The notes beneath the pieces are model-generated. The model made no database searches, had not been told where the DNA came from, and saw only the letters and a list, made by a program, of their open reading frames with translations. A stretch of DNA of 50,254 nucleotides, from NCBI GenBank assembly GCA_029448655.1, contig JACCLO010000073.1, positions 1 to 50,254 on the forward strand, written 5' to 3'. Positions 39,900-50,254 of this stretch are shown piece after piece. Numbering within the stretch: position 1 is the stretch's first letter; each line of letters begins with the position of its first letter. The translations under genes and the position numbers were made by a program. The stretch is from Wolfiporia cocos. Taxonomy: Eukaryota; Basidiomycota; Agaricomycetes; Polyporales; Phaeolaceae.

Positions 39900-41780
39900 A
39901 CATGATCCGAGCACGCTGACCAACAAAGCACCGGAGCTATCTCAACAGTGCAGTCCCGACATCTTCGCGTCGTTCAAACCGGCCGATCAGCCCACCACCC
40001 GAAGCTAAGGTTCTATTGGACAGCCACAAAAGTGATAGTCCGGATTGCATCGTGCTGTGCAGAGTCTTCGAATCGGCGCCATTCAGTCTCCGCGAACAAT
40101 ATGGCTGTACACACCTGGGTTTCTTTGGAATCAAATCCATAAACATGGTATCTCATCGATATCTACGTGGGTACCTTTCGATGGCATGCTGAACAAATGA
40201 CAGGGGAGAAACGATGCTGGTCAAGAACTATTTTCGTGGCAATTCACTTTCGATTGGGTACCCGGTAGCGAAACGGTGGATCGGAGTGCTGATCCCTGGT
40301 GGCAGGCCCCTCCTTCCATCGGAGCAGACCAGACAGACCCTAATATCATGTTCAATCCTTTCCACTTTCTTCCTCCCCATTCTTCACCAAATCATCAAAT
40401 GGATGCCGACTTCGAGTATGGCATCTCGGCCACAAGCTATCATGGCGGAAGGCAATGCGTAAAGTGTGGAAAACTGAATGCTCAGCGAAATTTATGGTAT
40501 TAACTGTGTAGCGGATGCTCAGTGAGTGTGCCTACCAGAGGCGGCCGAAGCAAGCACTCATACATTCGCGCAGGAAAGCAACTGTATACCTCCTGCGGAT
40601 GTTCATACCATGCATAATTCCCGTGGTATTTCTCCAGTGACATTGTCGTGTGACAGGCCGTCCGAGCGTGTCAAACCACCGTAACGGACGTTGCTGATGG
40701 CTCGCGTTTAGCGTATATGACAAAGGATGGCGTCTCTGCCAAGCTTATTTATTTATTTATTTATACCTGTAACGGGGCAGAGTTGCAGGAGCAGCCGACC
40801 AGGCTCTTCAGAGAGATGCTGACGAAAGTTGAATTGTCATTGCTCCAGGATAGCAAGGGTTCCTTTAAAGGTGAGCACGGACAGCGGTGCGTATGTATTG
40901 ATTCTAAAACATTCTGTGCGTCCGCAGAGGCCTATTACACCTGCTCATTCAACAATCAAGATACGACAGCGGCCACGACACATGCCCCGCTCTGTATATT
41001 GCAAGCACACGCACTGCTTCAAAGCCGCTTGGCCGCTGAAGGAGGGGGACAGAAATGAATTACTTGGCTTGGGTTCTCCCTGGCTCAAAGAAGGTGAGTT
41101 CTGAATTTACTATTCATGGCTTTCCCCAAGACAGAAGTTGTGCCAGAACGTGCTTGCTGCGAAAAATTCCCCTGTATACATGATGTACCTCGGCGCCGAT
41201 GCAGAGTTGTCGATGCGCCCCAAATCATTAGCTCCAGGTGTACAGCAGCTTCTGCCAATCACCGTCGCAGAGCGTGGATCTCCTAAGAAGGAACTCCCGC
41301 ACGGAGCTAACGACTCATGCGGGCCTATGGACATAGACGATTCCGATGTCCCAGCGCCGAGTAACAGTGTGAGCATTCTGGATATGCAAGTTGCTCAAAT
41401 CACAGACTCCATTACGAAATCTGTCAAAAGGGAGGGGCCGGTACTCCTCGTGACCCTAGAGCACGGAGATATCCTTATCTTCAACGGTGATGATTTCAAG
41501 GTACATTGTGGCACTGTCTTTGCTACCCAGCTGACATTCATTCCAACCAGTATTCACTGAATCGGACCAGCATGAGCATTGGTATGCATGGTGATGTATC
41601 TTCCTTCCAAAGTACTGAGCTTTCTTTCCAGTACTCATCAGCAGTCGCTGAAGTGGAAGTGGAGCATTTCTCACTAGTATTTGCACATGAGGGCAAGCAT
41701 GATCATGCTATGACTACATATTTGATGTGTGCAAGGATGTTCACAGGGTGTGATCACGGTGATAGATATGTATGTTGAGA
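39900..41780 (+). pseudogene. Degenerate gene with zinc-finger-like motif and possible AlkB-like oxygenase domain
   Basis: Coding-like pieces occur in order on the plus strand: PELSQQCSPDIFASFKPADQ; CRVFESAPFSLREQYGCTHL; MLVKNYFRGNSLSIGYP; a Cys4-type finger CVKCGKLNAQRNLWY-stop-LCSGC (40459-40525); FREMLTKVELSLLQDSKGSF; MYLGADAELSMRPKSLAPG; and GPVLLVTLEHGDILIFNGDDF, followed by an intron and YSLNRTSMSI. Finger, then LxxNYF, then HGDILxxxG resembles fungal proteins with a C-terminal AlkB-like 2-oxoglutarate oxygenase, but the iron-binding HxD was not found. A TAA within the finger and frame jumps indicate decay. The family assignment is weak. Confidence 0.35.
40745..40765 (+). repeat. (TTTA)n microsatellite
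   Basis: About five TTTA units in a row. Confidence 0.7.
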
Positions 41781-41917
41781 CAAAGGACAACCTCATGCAG
41801 ATTCCTATTTGCAAGTATGTACACCCTATACAGTCCTAAACCATCATGAAAGCATTCTGTACTCAAGCCTCAGTAAACTGCAAGCTGCTTCAATGAGAAT
41901 GTAAAATGACATACATA

Positions 41918-42537
41918 CTACTTTGAGGCTTCATCTTCCCAATCTTCCAACTTGGAGGATGGTTTGCCATCACCTAGAGGCAAAAATTGAGGAAGTCTCT
42001 CCTCCACTTTTTGGCGCTTGGGACCCTGGCCTGCTTCTTCCAATTCTGAAGTAGGCCGCTTCTAGATGCAGAAATTTAAATTCAAGCCATTTTGTGCTAA
42101 TCATTCACAAGACTTACTATTCCTCTGCAATCTGCATTCTGGTCTGTAGTGTCAGTCTTGGGCCCTTCCTTCAGCTCAATCTCCAACTTGGGTAGCTGGA
42201 ATGCCTCAGCATCCAGCCCAAGGTTGAATAACTTCAAGGCAAAATCAAGTTTTTGACGACCTAATAAAATCCTAGGGTCTCTGTGGAAGTTGGTTGCTAG
42301 TTCGTCGTCCTCCAATCGAAAATCTCTGATTATCTCCTCAGTATACAACTTTGCATTCATTAGTAGAGTAGCAAAAATAAAAAGAATGTAATGTACCAAT
42401 GCATGCCTGCCCTTGGCATGCCATTTGTATAGTTCACCAATCTGTGTCGGGAAAGCAGTGGATATGTGATTATGAAACATGTCTGTGTGTTCCTTCAAAA
42501 GATTCAATCCGTAAATTTGGACCTCTGTTGGCTCCAT
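41918..42537 (-). CDS. Small hypothetical protein, three exons
   Basis: The start is MEPTEVQIYGLNLLKEHTD at 42537. A 48-nt GT-AG intron (GTACATTACATT...AATGCAAAG, with a CTAAT branch site) separates ...WHAKGRHAL from LYTEEIIRDFRLEDDELATN. A second intron (GTAAGT...CATCTAG) precedes the last exon KRPTSELEEAGQGPKRQKVE...DEASK, TAG at 41918-41920. It is mostly helical and charged, with a nuclear-signal-like KRQK. No family is recognised. The splice signals make it a credible gene. Confidence 0.5.
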
Positions 42538-45500
42538 TATTATCAGATCGTTGCAGAGTGGATTGGGTGTAAGGTGACAGCGTGGCATTCCCACAGCACG
42601 GATGCAGCGTGATACGCAGCACGTGCCACATCGCTGGGTGCTCATTCGCCGGCCATGTGCAATATAATGCCCGCGCTGGACCCAGTGATCGGCGCTTATT
42701 CGCTCTCCACTCAAACACTTCCCATTGCTCGATAACGGTCTATCCGGCATTCGTGACTTGCAGCGCCCAACTTATCATTATCTTCGTGGTCATGAGCCGG
42801 CGATACACTTGGTATGTACAATTCTGTGCCCTTTACGACGGTCAGCGACCAATTGGCTGTGGGGTCGACGTCAGCACCTCCCACCTGACCTTGCCCTTGA
42901 CCGTCACCCGCCACGTGCAGAATATGTCTGCCGAAGTGCGGACATTTCAACCCGTCTGCGCACTCGCTGCGCCAAGCCCGTTCCAGGTCGGTGTCGCCGA
43001 CGCCAGACTCTCGCGTCCTCTCACGGTGCCGATACAGCTCCCTCCAGCCTCAGCTGCCCAGCGGTGCGGCCAGTGCGGCTCCAGGCCCCGCGTTCGACGG
43101 TGTCTACGCCGAGTCAAACGAAAGCCATGAACAACAGCTCGAAAACACAATGCAACACGGCCGTGCTCGCGATGCGACACATCCACCAGACGACGCCCTA
43201 CGAATCGACCTCCATCACAGTCGGACCTTCCTCGGACACGTCTTATTCTTCCTGGTCCTGAGTCGCACGAACAGGTGATTCGGCGTGACCGCGCTGTGGT
43301 GGCACCTGTCACTAGTACTAGTGCGTCACAAGATCTGAGCGGATCGGACGGGCGGTGGCGGCGATCGCTCCATCGTGGTCCAACACTGACCCATATGATT
43401 TAAGTGCTAGATGCAGTCCCCCGTCGCCTCCACAATCACTCTCGAATTAGAGGTGTTTTGCTAACAATAAAATTGACTGTGGCACGGATTTTTTGAGCTC
43501 CACTACTAAGTTTTTAAAATGGAGTGGGTAGAGCGTAGTCCTTGATCTTTGTGACGCATACCAGTAACTGTATCCAAGTACTGTTAACCCGCATCGGATG
43601 TACGAAAACACTGTAGGGTATCAATGATGCCATACCTCGTTCTCATAATTCTTGCACAACCTCGGAAAAGGGCGAGTCATAATTATCGTTAGTAAAAAAA
43701 CCTCTATTACAACACTTCGATCGTGTAGCATGCCGTGCAAATAGCATGAACACGGATTAGCAAGCCACATTGAAGCGTGGGCGCCACCCACGCTGAGTAT
43801 CTATCTACTCATCTCTGTTCTTATATTGCTTGATAATGAAGTAGCGCCGGTTCCGACATGGCCCGCTACTTTGCACTAAACGTACTGAATGCCGGACTAC
43901 AGGCCCTGAAGTCAGTCATCACCTAAGTGCTCAGTTCACACATCAGCGAAAACTGCAGTTTCATCGAAGAACGAAGCGATACACGAGCGTGTTTGTGAGG
44001 CGAAGGTAAGAACAATGGGACATATTATGCCATCTGTGCTACAGGTACACATAGCTACAACTCCTGGGAGTGCACTGGTGAGTAGCAAAGTACGCAAGAA
44101 GAGCAGAACATGTTTCGTGACAAACAACGCCATCGGCGCATGTGTAGCGTACGTTGCGAAAGTAGATATTTATGTCTCCAGAACCCGCAAAGTCTTCCGC
44201 AGCAAGAGTGCTCTGACAAATCAAGGAGGTAGCTATTGTGCAACGGTACCGTGTCGCAAACGTTGGGAGGCGAGTGAACCAGCAAGCCTACGAACGGACA
44301 GTCACACTGGGCATGACATTAAGCAGGTGAGGGAACAGTTTAGAGCAGGACTTCTGAATCGATTAGCCTTTCTCGCGGACGATCGTCTGACTACTTGCGG
44401 TGTATTAACTTACTACTGACATGGCGAGAATATGCAATCTAATTGTGTGTTTCGGAATCGGGAAGGCGAGGCTCTGAAGAGCTATCCTTGCACTATAAAT
44501 TCAAGGTGAACGCCCCAAATAATTGTCAGAGGCATTGGGCGCCCATTGCTACCAGCTCTGACCCATTTTATCTGTATTTAGCAACTATCGACTTGACATG
44601 ATACGAAATATGCGCCCTCGCATGTTAGGATTCTTAGGAAATTGTGTTGTACAGGAACAGTGAGATTTGGTCAATGTAGTGCAGATGAAGTAATTCACGT
44701 GGAGCCGAGAGCCTCCTGGAAGGATTGCAAGCGATGTGTTGTTGCCATATCGTTATCATACAGCCGGAACCACTTTTGTTTACCATCGGGTTAGTCTGAG
44801 CCTTTCACCGCCCGGCAGTGTCGGTATGAGCAATGCCGGACATGCTCAGCCTGGAATGGCCTGGCGGGCACGGTGGTTGGAATGTGCCAGCTCAAATGCG
44901 CAGTTGGTCCGAAATGAAAGGCTCTTCTATCATTTCCGACGTCCATGCAGCTCCGCTCTTTTTGCCACTTGGCCACACTCGTAGGAGAAACGTCTAGATC
45001 AATCTTCAATCTCTCACTTCCAGCAGTGAGTCCTTCCGGGCGTCGAAGCCGCTGGCGGACTTTGACGAGTCACATAGCGATAGACAGGCTATGCGGGAAG
45101 ATCAGTTGCCCATGCTTTACGCGTTAGTTTATTTTGCTGCATGATACCAACTCCCCAAAATCTGACGATCGCAATCGTTGGCGGAATTCTGCGTCGGCTG
45201 TCGTGGCCGCGGGCCCCAAGGTGATGATGCTGACAGCTCTAGAATATCAGCAAGAATGTTCCGCGCCCGTCGAAGATGTACTGGGCTGCTGATTATGTCG
45301 TGCCCCTGCGTCTCAGGAAGGCTGGAGGTGCGAGGCTGTGCGGGACTCCAATCGACTAGCCTCCGATCGCTGGAGAGAACCTTCGCGGCTTTCTGCGACG
45401 ATAACGAAAGGAACGCTCCGAGATCACCGCGGTCTCACATTTGGTCGGCTAACAGATGCCGAGCTCGGCCGGCCACTCTTCAGGCCTCAGGATCTAGTAC

Positions 45501-45719
45501 GCCACACTCGATACTGACACCAGTAGACGATTACCTACCTGCTCGGATTCATGAGGACAACTGACCCGCAGCGCACCGGCAAGCCATTCAAATATTCACC
45601 GATGGACCTTCCCGCGTCACGGGGATGGCTCGAGAACTTCGTTTAAATAGGCCTCATTCTCAGCACCCACATACTCCATCAGAATCATTATAATCCACTC
45701 TGTTCAGCTTCTGGCAGAT
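42538..45719 (+). other. Long stretch without a supported gene
   Basis: Overlapping frames at 42582-43300 and 44015-44420 show no consistent coding signal. A short reading near 45155 (QNLTIAIVGG) recalls an FAD-binding N-terminus but ends at once. TTTAAATA at 45642-45649 may serve the gene at 45720. Confidence 0.4.
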
Positions 45720-47500
45720 ATGTCTGCATCTGCATCGCCTGTACTCCCGCCCCTCAACGGTTCGCTATCTCTCATCCCTGGGCTCGTCGACTTCCATGCC
45801 GAATACAATTCCACCTCTCCGTTCTTTCTCTTCCTGTTTCCAGACTTGTCTTCTGATACGCTCGGAAGTATATCGTTCCTCGAGTTCGCTCAGGCAATTC
45901 ACCGCGTTGCCCACTCCTTCAGGCCCGGACGGAAGGGCGAAGAGGGCGCCGTTGTCGCTATCATCGCGAACTGCGATACTCTGCTCTACCATGCGCTCGT
46001 CGCGGGTCTGATCCGTGCGGGGCTCGTCCCCTTCCCTATGTCCTCCCGCAACTCCGTGCCCGCAATAGCAAGCCTGATGGAGCACACGAGCTGCCATCGC
46101 ATCGTCTCACAGCCCACCTTCGCCCCATTCACTGACGCGGTCCGGGAGAGCCTGCCGAGCGGATTCGCCATGCACGTCGACGACCTGCCCGCGCTCACGG
46201 ACGTCTTCCCGACGCTCGCGCCCTCCTTCGACCCGCCGCGTGCCGTCTCGGGCCCTTACCCGCCGCCCGCGTGCGCGGCGTCGCCATCGGATGTTGTGCT
46301 CTACCTGCACTCCTCAGGCTCCACCGGCTTCCCGAAGCCGATCCCGCACACGCACACGACGATCCTACACTGGTGCAGGATGCCCATCTTCGTGGAGTCG
46401 CGCAGGAAGGCGATACGGTGGGGGTGCATGGCGCTACCGCCGTTCCACGTAATGGGACTCTGCTCGCAGCTGTACGCGCCGCTCTTGTCCGGCCAGCCGA
46501 CGTCGCTGTTCCCCCCGCGCGCGATCGTGTCAGCGCCCCCGGTCGTGCCGACCCCGCAGAACACAATTGAGACGGCGCGCAAGACAGGCTGCACGGCTAT
46601 CGAGAGCGTCCCTGCTTTCGTCGAGGTAGGCTCTGGTTGTGTAGTGTGCCTGTGATTGCTAAAAGTACTGTTTTCGCCAGGCGTGGTCGCAGAACGAGGA
46701 TGACGCGAAGTACCTTGCGTCTCTTCAGGCTCTTGTCAGTACCTGCATCACATTGCGCTGGTCGAGGGAGCAACTCGCTTATCACTCACGTCTTAGATAT
46801 TCGCCGGCGGCCCGCTCTCCAGGGCGAATGGTGAGAAGCTCGTGGATAAAGGCGTGCGCCTGTTGGCGTGCTACGGTGCAACCGAATTCGGCCTGGTGAC
46901 ATGCGTGTTCGATGACGGCGTCGAAGAGCCGAGCCCTATTGGCAAGAAGCGCGCCGACTGGGAATGGATGCAGCTTCCCAGAGAGTGTATGTCGCTGGGT
47001 TCCTCAGGGAGACGGGACATTCGAGCTGCAGATGTTGGTGCGTGCCAAAATGTAACGATGTAGCCGCCCGAAGTATACTGAGGTATGGCGTGCATGTGCG
47101 TGCAGACGTGCGAGACACACCAGCCTTGCATCGAGAATATGCCAAATGGGGAGCGTGGCTTTGCCACATCCGACCTTTGGGAACCACATCCGGCCAAGCC
47201 TGGTCTCTGGCGAATGTACGTCGCAGTCAATATGATTGGCAAATAAAGTCTGATGTCGCATATGAAGTGTCGGGCGTGCTGACGATGTCATCGTACTCGG
47301 ATCAGGTGCGTCGCCCCTGTCATCGCCCGAGGGCGGCTGCTAACTTCGATTCAGGTGAGAAGACGGTACCAATCCTTCAGGAGAAATCACATTGGCGTGC
47401 ACTCATGGGGCGGATAGTAGTCATACCTTCGCTGCACATGCAAGCACGGAGCCTGCAAGATCATGGCGTCCGATCGCTAGAATTCACATTTTCTGAGTAA
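45720..47500 (+). pseudogene. Adenylate-forming (AMP-binding) enzyme of NRPS-like type, frameshifted and truncated
   Basis: It would activate a carboxylic acid as acyl-AMP. Exon 1 (45720-46626) runs from MSASASPVLPPLNGSLSLIP through the AMP-binding motif LYLHSSGSTGFPKPIPHTH and LPPFHVMGL to AIESVPAFVE. Later exons give IFAGGPLS, LLACYGATEFGLVT, then WVPQGDGTFELQML, NGERGFATSDLWEPHPAKPG, and VGRADDVIVLGSG-EKTVP across two short introns. The order fits the adenylation domain of fungal alpha-aminoadipate-reductase-like enzymes. A frame change near 46985 and scrambled sequence after EKTVPILQ disrupt it. No carrier (LGxDS) or reductase domain follows before 47500, where a minus-strand gene begins. 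Confidence 0.65.
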
Positions 47501-48285
47501 GCGGCCCGTCTTGGGAGTCCGCACGCGAACTGATGGTTGTACCTGACATGCTAACGCCGGCTTTGCTTGCGAGCTGCAGCACATGGATGAGAGCTGTGGA
47601 GAAGCGATCTCAAACTAGGTGACATCGTGATGGATGATTGTCTCACTGTCAATGGCTGGCTTGTTCTCTAATCCGGCTTCAACGAGGCGGAATCCGGCCA
47701 ACTTCACTGTACGGATAGCCGAACCGGTGATTGGGGATGGTACGGTGAGACACTCTCGGCATGATGAACTAGACTCACATGCAGCATTCACATTTCAAGT
47801 ATCCTCATCATCCATATCGCGAGACAAGGCAGATGGATTCCACAGATTGACCCCTGCGGATCATATGTGGTAGTTGGAAGAAACCCAGAAATAGTGTGCC
47901 CACCTTCACGATCTAGGATATCCACTTGATGGATCCAATCCTTGTTCGACCGCAGGCGCTGCTGGGAGAAAGACTCGGAGAGATATGCCAGCTGGTATAG
48001 TTCGGCGCATATAGAGACCCGACTGCTACGACTACTATCCCCGAGTTTCTGCTTGACGCTGATCAAAGCGTCTACACGAATGGAGGATGTTGCTGTAAAT
48101 AAGATCCGTGCAATTGAGCGCATATAACGTACCCTCGATGGAACTGAAAGTATTTGATATGTCTGAAGACAGTTTGCGCTTGTTCGCCGATATTTCCAGT
48201 GAGTTATCCACATACAAGAAGAAGCCCAATGTCTACGATGCCAGCCACAGCGAGCTCCACGCGAGACTTTGACGCGCTCAGTCAC
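47501..48285 (-). CDS. Hypothetical protein, several exons
   Basis: From the right the readable exons are LGFFLYVDNSLEISANKRKL...SSIE, then (after a short GT-AG intron) TSSIRVDALISVKQKLGDSS...QLAYLSESFSQQRLRS...DWIHQVDILDREG, then LTVPSPITGSAIRTVKLAGF...EAGLENKPAIDSETIIHHDV, and a last part near 47560. The family is not recognised and the start codon was not found. Frame continuity over three exons supports a real gene, intact or recently broken. Confidence 0.4.
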
Positions 48286-48446
48286 GAAGTCGTGACGTCG
48301 AGCTTATGTGACGCGGGGTGATGTTAGCGCGCGCACGCCGTGTGTCAGGCAGGGGAATATTAATTCTATTTGAGTTACTAAGTGGTGCACACGTTTATCT
48401 GTCCGCATCAAGTCCGCAAACGCATCGCGTTCCATAATTTATCACT

Positions 48447-48996
48447 ATGCCCAACGCCGCCGACACTTCACTTGTGGCTCCCGATGATGCTGTAGCAAGA
48501 TGTACAACTGTAGGGAAATCTATATCCATCCATTCCAATCTCGATAATGATGACATTCACACGCCAACCTCCACAGGAAGCTCGGAGAGACGGCCTCTTC
48601 GCTGGCCTTTCCGCTGCATTGGCAGGTGGTTAGTAACTTCGCGTATACGCATGGTCCATTGCTGTACTATTCACCCTAGCCATTCTGGGCAACAAACTAT
48701 TCCGATTCAACAGGAACACCACAGTTGTGTGTGGCGTCGGTGAGCGTGCTGCAACGAGGCAGCGGTGGCTCGGATGCCGCTGGTGTCTGCGCACAGTGAC
48801 GGGGGTGCTTTCTGGTTATTATTTCTACCAGGGATTTCTCGCATCTAATCTTGCTTGCCCACGTGCGGAGCAGGCCAAGATGCAACGGTCGGAGTCTGTG
48901 TTCGGCGAGGATCTGTCCACAAGCACCAAGTCAATGAATGTAATGTATTGTCATCGCAACAATTCCACAGCGGAGTATAATGCACCGTCTTCTTGA
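48447..48996 (+). CDS. Small membrane protein, four exons
   Basis: The start is MPNAADTSLVAPDDAVARCT. An intron 48510-48576 (GTAGGG...CCACAG) leads to EARRDGLFAGLSAALAG. A second intron leads to AILGNKLFRFNRNTTVVCG, a third to VTGVLSGYYFYQGFLASNLA and a polar tail with RAEQAKMQRSESVFGED. Two Gly/Ala-rich hydrophobic stretches with small-xxx-small spacing suggest a hairpin in a membrane. Joins keep frame across all introns. The function is unknown. The TGA at 48994-48996 lies against the neighbouring aldolase remnant. Confidence 0.55.
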
Positions 48997-49800
48997 AGCC
49001 CTTTCGCGCATCGAAGCCAGCGTTCGGCGCATGGATCACGCTGCCAGGTGCTTTGAAAGCGCGCACTGCTGCGCTCGCCTCGCCCCATCTCTCATGGCTG
49101 CTCATTGATTGTGAGCATGGCATGACATCTCTTCAGCCAGGCGCTGCCGAATCCATCCAAACAATATCGGGGCTCGGAAGCTCGGCGCCCAGCACTATTG
49201 TCAGAATACCTGCAACAGGGGCGTGTGCAGACGGTAGTGTCGGTGGCAAATCAAGTATGGGCTTGATGCCGGCGCCCGGGGAGTGCTGGTTCCAATGGTA
49301 TGTAGAACACGCTGGGCTAGTCGGTCGTGGTACATATACGTCAATCTGATAGGTATCAACCGCCGCTCAAGCCAAGTCGATCGTTGCTGCGGCGCGCTTC
49401 CCCCCAAGGGGTCCAGGTATCCGTGGATTCGGCAGTCCATTTACACAGAGCACATGGGGACTGATGGCGTCAGAATACCTCGCATCTGCGAACGACTTGA
49501 GGCCGTACAGAGCATCGACGAGATCTTGAGTGTAGACGGTCTCGGTCAGTGACCGCACCATCAAAAGCTCAACTACGCACATTACTCACCGTAGTCACTA
49601 TCGGCCGTCGGAATATAGATGGCGTTCTCATCACCTCTCACTCACTCACAACTATCCAGCGCCATCGCCAAATCTCCACCCTGATGTGGAAGTCATCATC
49701 AGCTCCGCATCTGATCGCTCACTTATATGCGTAATCAGCGCCATGTACTGCACTCCGGGCACTCAATCGAACAAGCGTGCGCGGCAGAACGTCACATCAG
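48975..49800 (+). pseudogene. HpcH/HpaI aldolase family enzyme, decayed
   Basis: Members cleave or form 2-keto-3-deoxy acids using a divalent metal. Visible pieces: KPAFGAWITLPGALKARTAA, LSWLLIDCEHG (family WVxxDxEHG), STIVRIPATG, YGLDAGARGVLVPM, a 54-nt intron, and VSTAAQAKSIVAAARFPPRG with RGFGSPFTQSTWG. LEAVQSIDEILSVDGLG is in another frame, then NYPAPSPNLHPDVE and MYCTPGTQSNKRARQ. Frame jumps near 49250 and 49495 and a missing strand before LEAVQS show it is a pseudogene. No clean start codon exists. Confidence 0.65.
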
Positions 49801-50254
49801 ACAGTGGGGCATTATTGAAGGCTCTTGCAGAGGATCTCTAGCAGCAGCTGGGGAGATCATAGGCCAGAAGGACTTCGGGTATAACTAACAGTGTACGACG
49901 TACGTGAAGTAGTCAATCCCTGATACAGGGACCACCTTCGCTTCGTCTGAAGCCCCTCTGCATTGACAGGGCTGATTTGAAGATCTTGCAAAGACACTGA
50001 TGGAACAGTGCAGGGTCCAGGCATCGAACCCATAGGTCTTAGCAAGGTATAGCCAAGTGAGATATGCGAAGGTGTCATCGAAAACTTATTGCGCCGTACA
50101 ATACAATGACGCTGCGACTAAGGGCGTATGTTACGGCGATCCCACCTTTTACCGATTCCGGCACGTTCTATACAATTTGCCAACGCAGGCACAGTCAACC
50201 ATATGATTGCAGAGTGAATAGAATATGGTTTACTTTGTTTTTTTGCCCGACTAC
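49801..50254 (+). other. No gene seen
   Basis: No supported frame and no sharp repeat boundaries in the last 450 bp. Confidence 0.35.

Noticed and set aside
45150..45570. FAD-dependent monooxygenase start (QNLTIAIVGG)
   Set aside because: Only about ten residues fit, the GxGxxG pattern is incomplete, and the frame stops shortly after.
49990..50040. Minus-strand tRNA suggested by GGTTCGATGCC
   Set aside because: The T stem does not pair and no acceptor or anticodon arm can be drawn.
1..50254. CRISPR arrays, bacterial operons or rRNA
   Set aside because: No regularly spaced short repeats or rRNA segments were seen, and short introns show the sequence is eukaryotic.

Overview
The window looks like a gene-poor, transposon-rich stretch of a basidiomycete (probably Agaricomycete) genome. 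The reasons are GT-AG introns of about 50 nt in the host genes, chromodomain Ty3/Gypsy elements, a kinase-like gene of the kind that is expanded in mushrooms, and a recognisable fungal MSH4. All gene models were made by eye from the sequence, without database searches.

Layout. 1-5627: an LTR element (A) with LTRs of about 1.09 kb whose 3.86-kb interior has no credible protein gene. The interior is packed with repeated RNA-like modules whose stems covary between copies. A sits in the RNase H region of a minus-strand Gypsy element (B, 5628-9250). B also carries a 919-bp miniature LTR element (D, 7954-8872) with two identical 254-bp LTRs. 9251-14791: degenerate sequence with two copies of a ~0.6-kb hAT-type miniature transposon; the second carries a solo LTR. 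14792-23260: a nearly complete chromodomain Gypsy element (C) with 5-bp target duplications, gag, a predicted -1 frameshift site, and pol ordered protease, dUTPase, RT, RNase H, integrase, chromodomain. Removing the hAT copy and C rejoins an open host reading frame, so they landed in one exon. 23533-27186: gene fragments and a minus-strand kinase-like pseudogene split by a solo LTR.

28432-39313 is the gene-like core: a minus-strand multi-exon gene resembling the Red1/SYCP2 meiotic axis family (tentative), an unidentified minus-strand gene, and a full plus-strand MSH4 (secure). Two meiosis genes may thus be near-neighbours. 39900-50254 holds a decayed gene with a zinc-finger-like motif, a small two-strand set of hypothetical genes, a truncated and frameshifted adenylate-forming enzyme, a small membrane-protein gene and an HpcH/HpaI aldolase pseudogene.

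Main result. Elements A, C and D belong to different families, yet each has an 11-nt sequence one to two nt after the 5' LTR that is exactly complementary to a site 26-35 nt downstream of a TATA-like motif in its own LTR. This is the Tf1-type self-priming design. Element A also carries three separate repeated RNA structural motifs (3, 3 and 7 copies), two of them with compensatory base changes. I read A as a large non-autonomous retrotransposon whose cargo is a structured RNA, perhaps mobilised by the B family, which shares its LTR ends.
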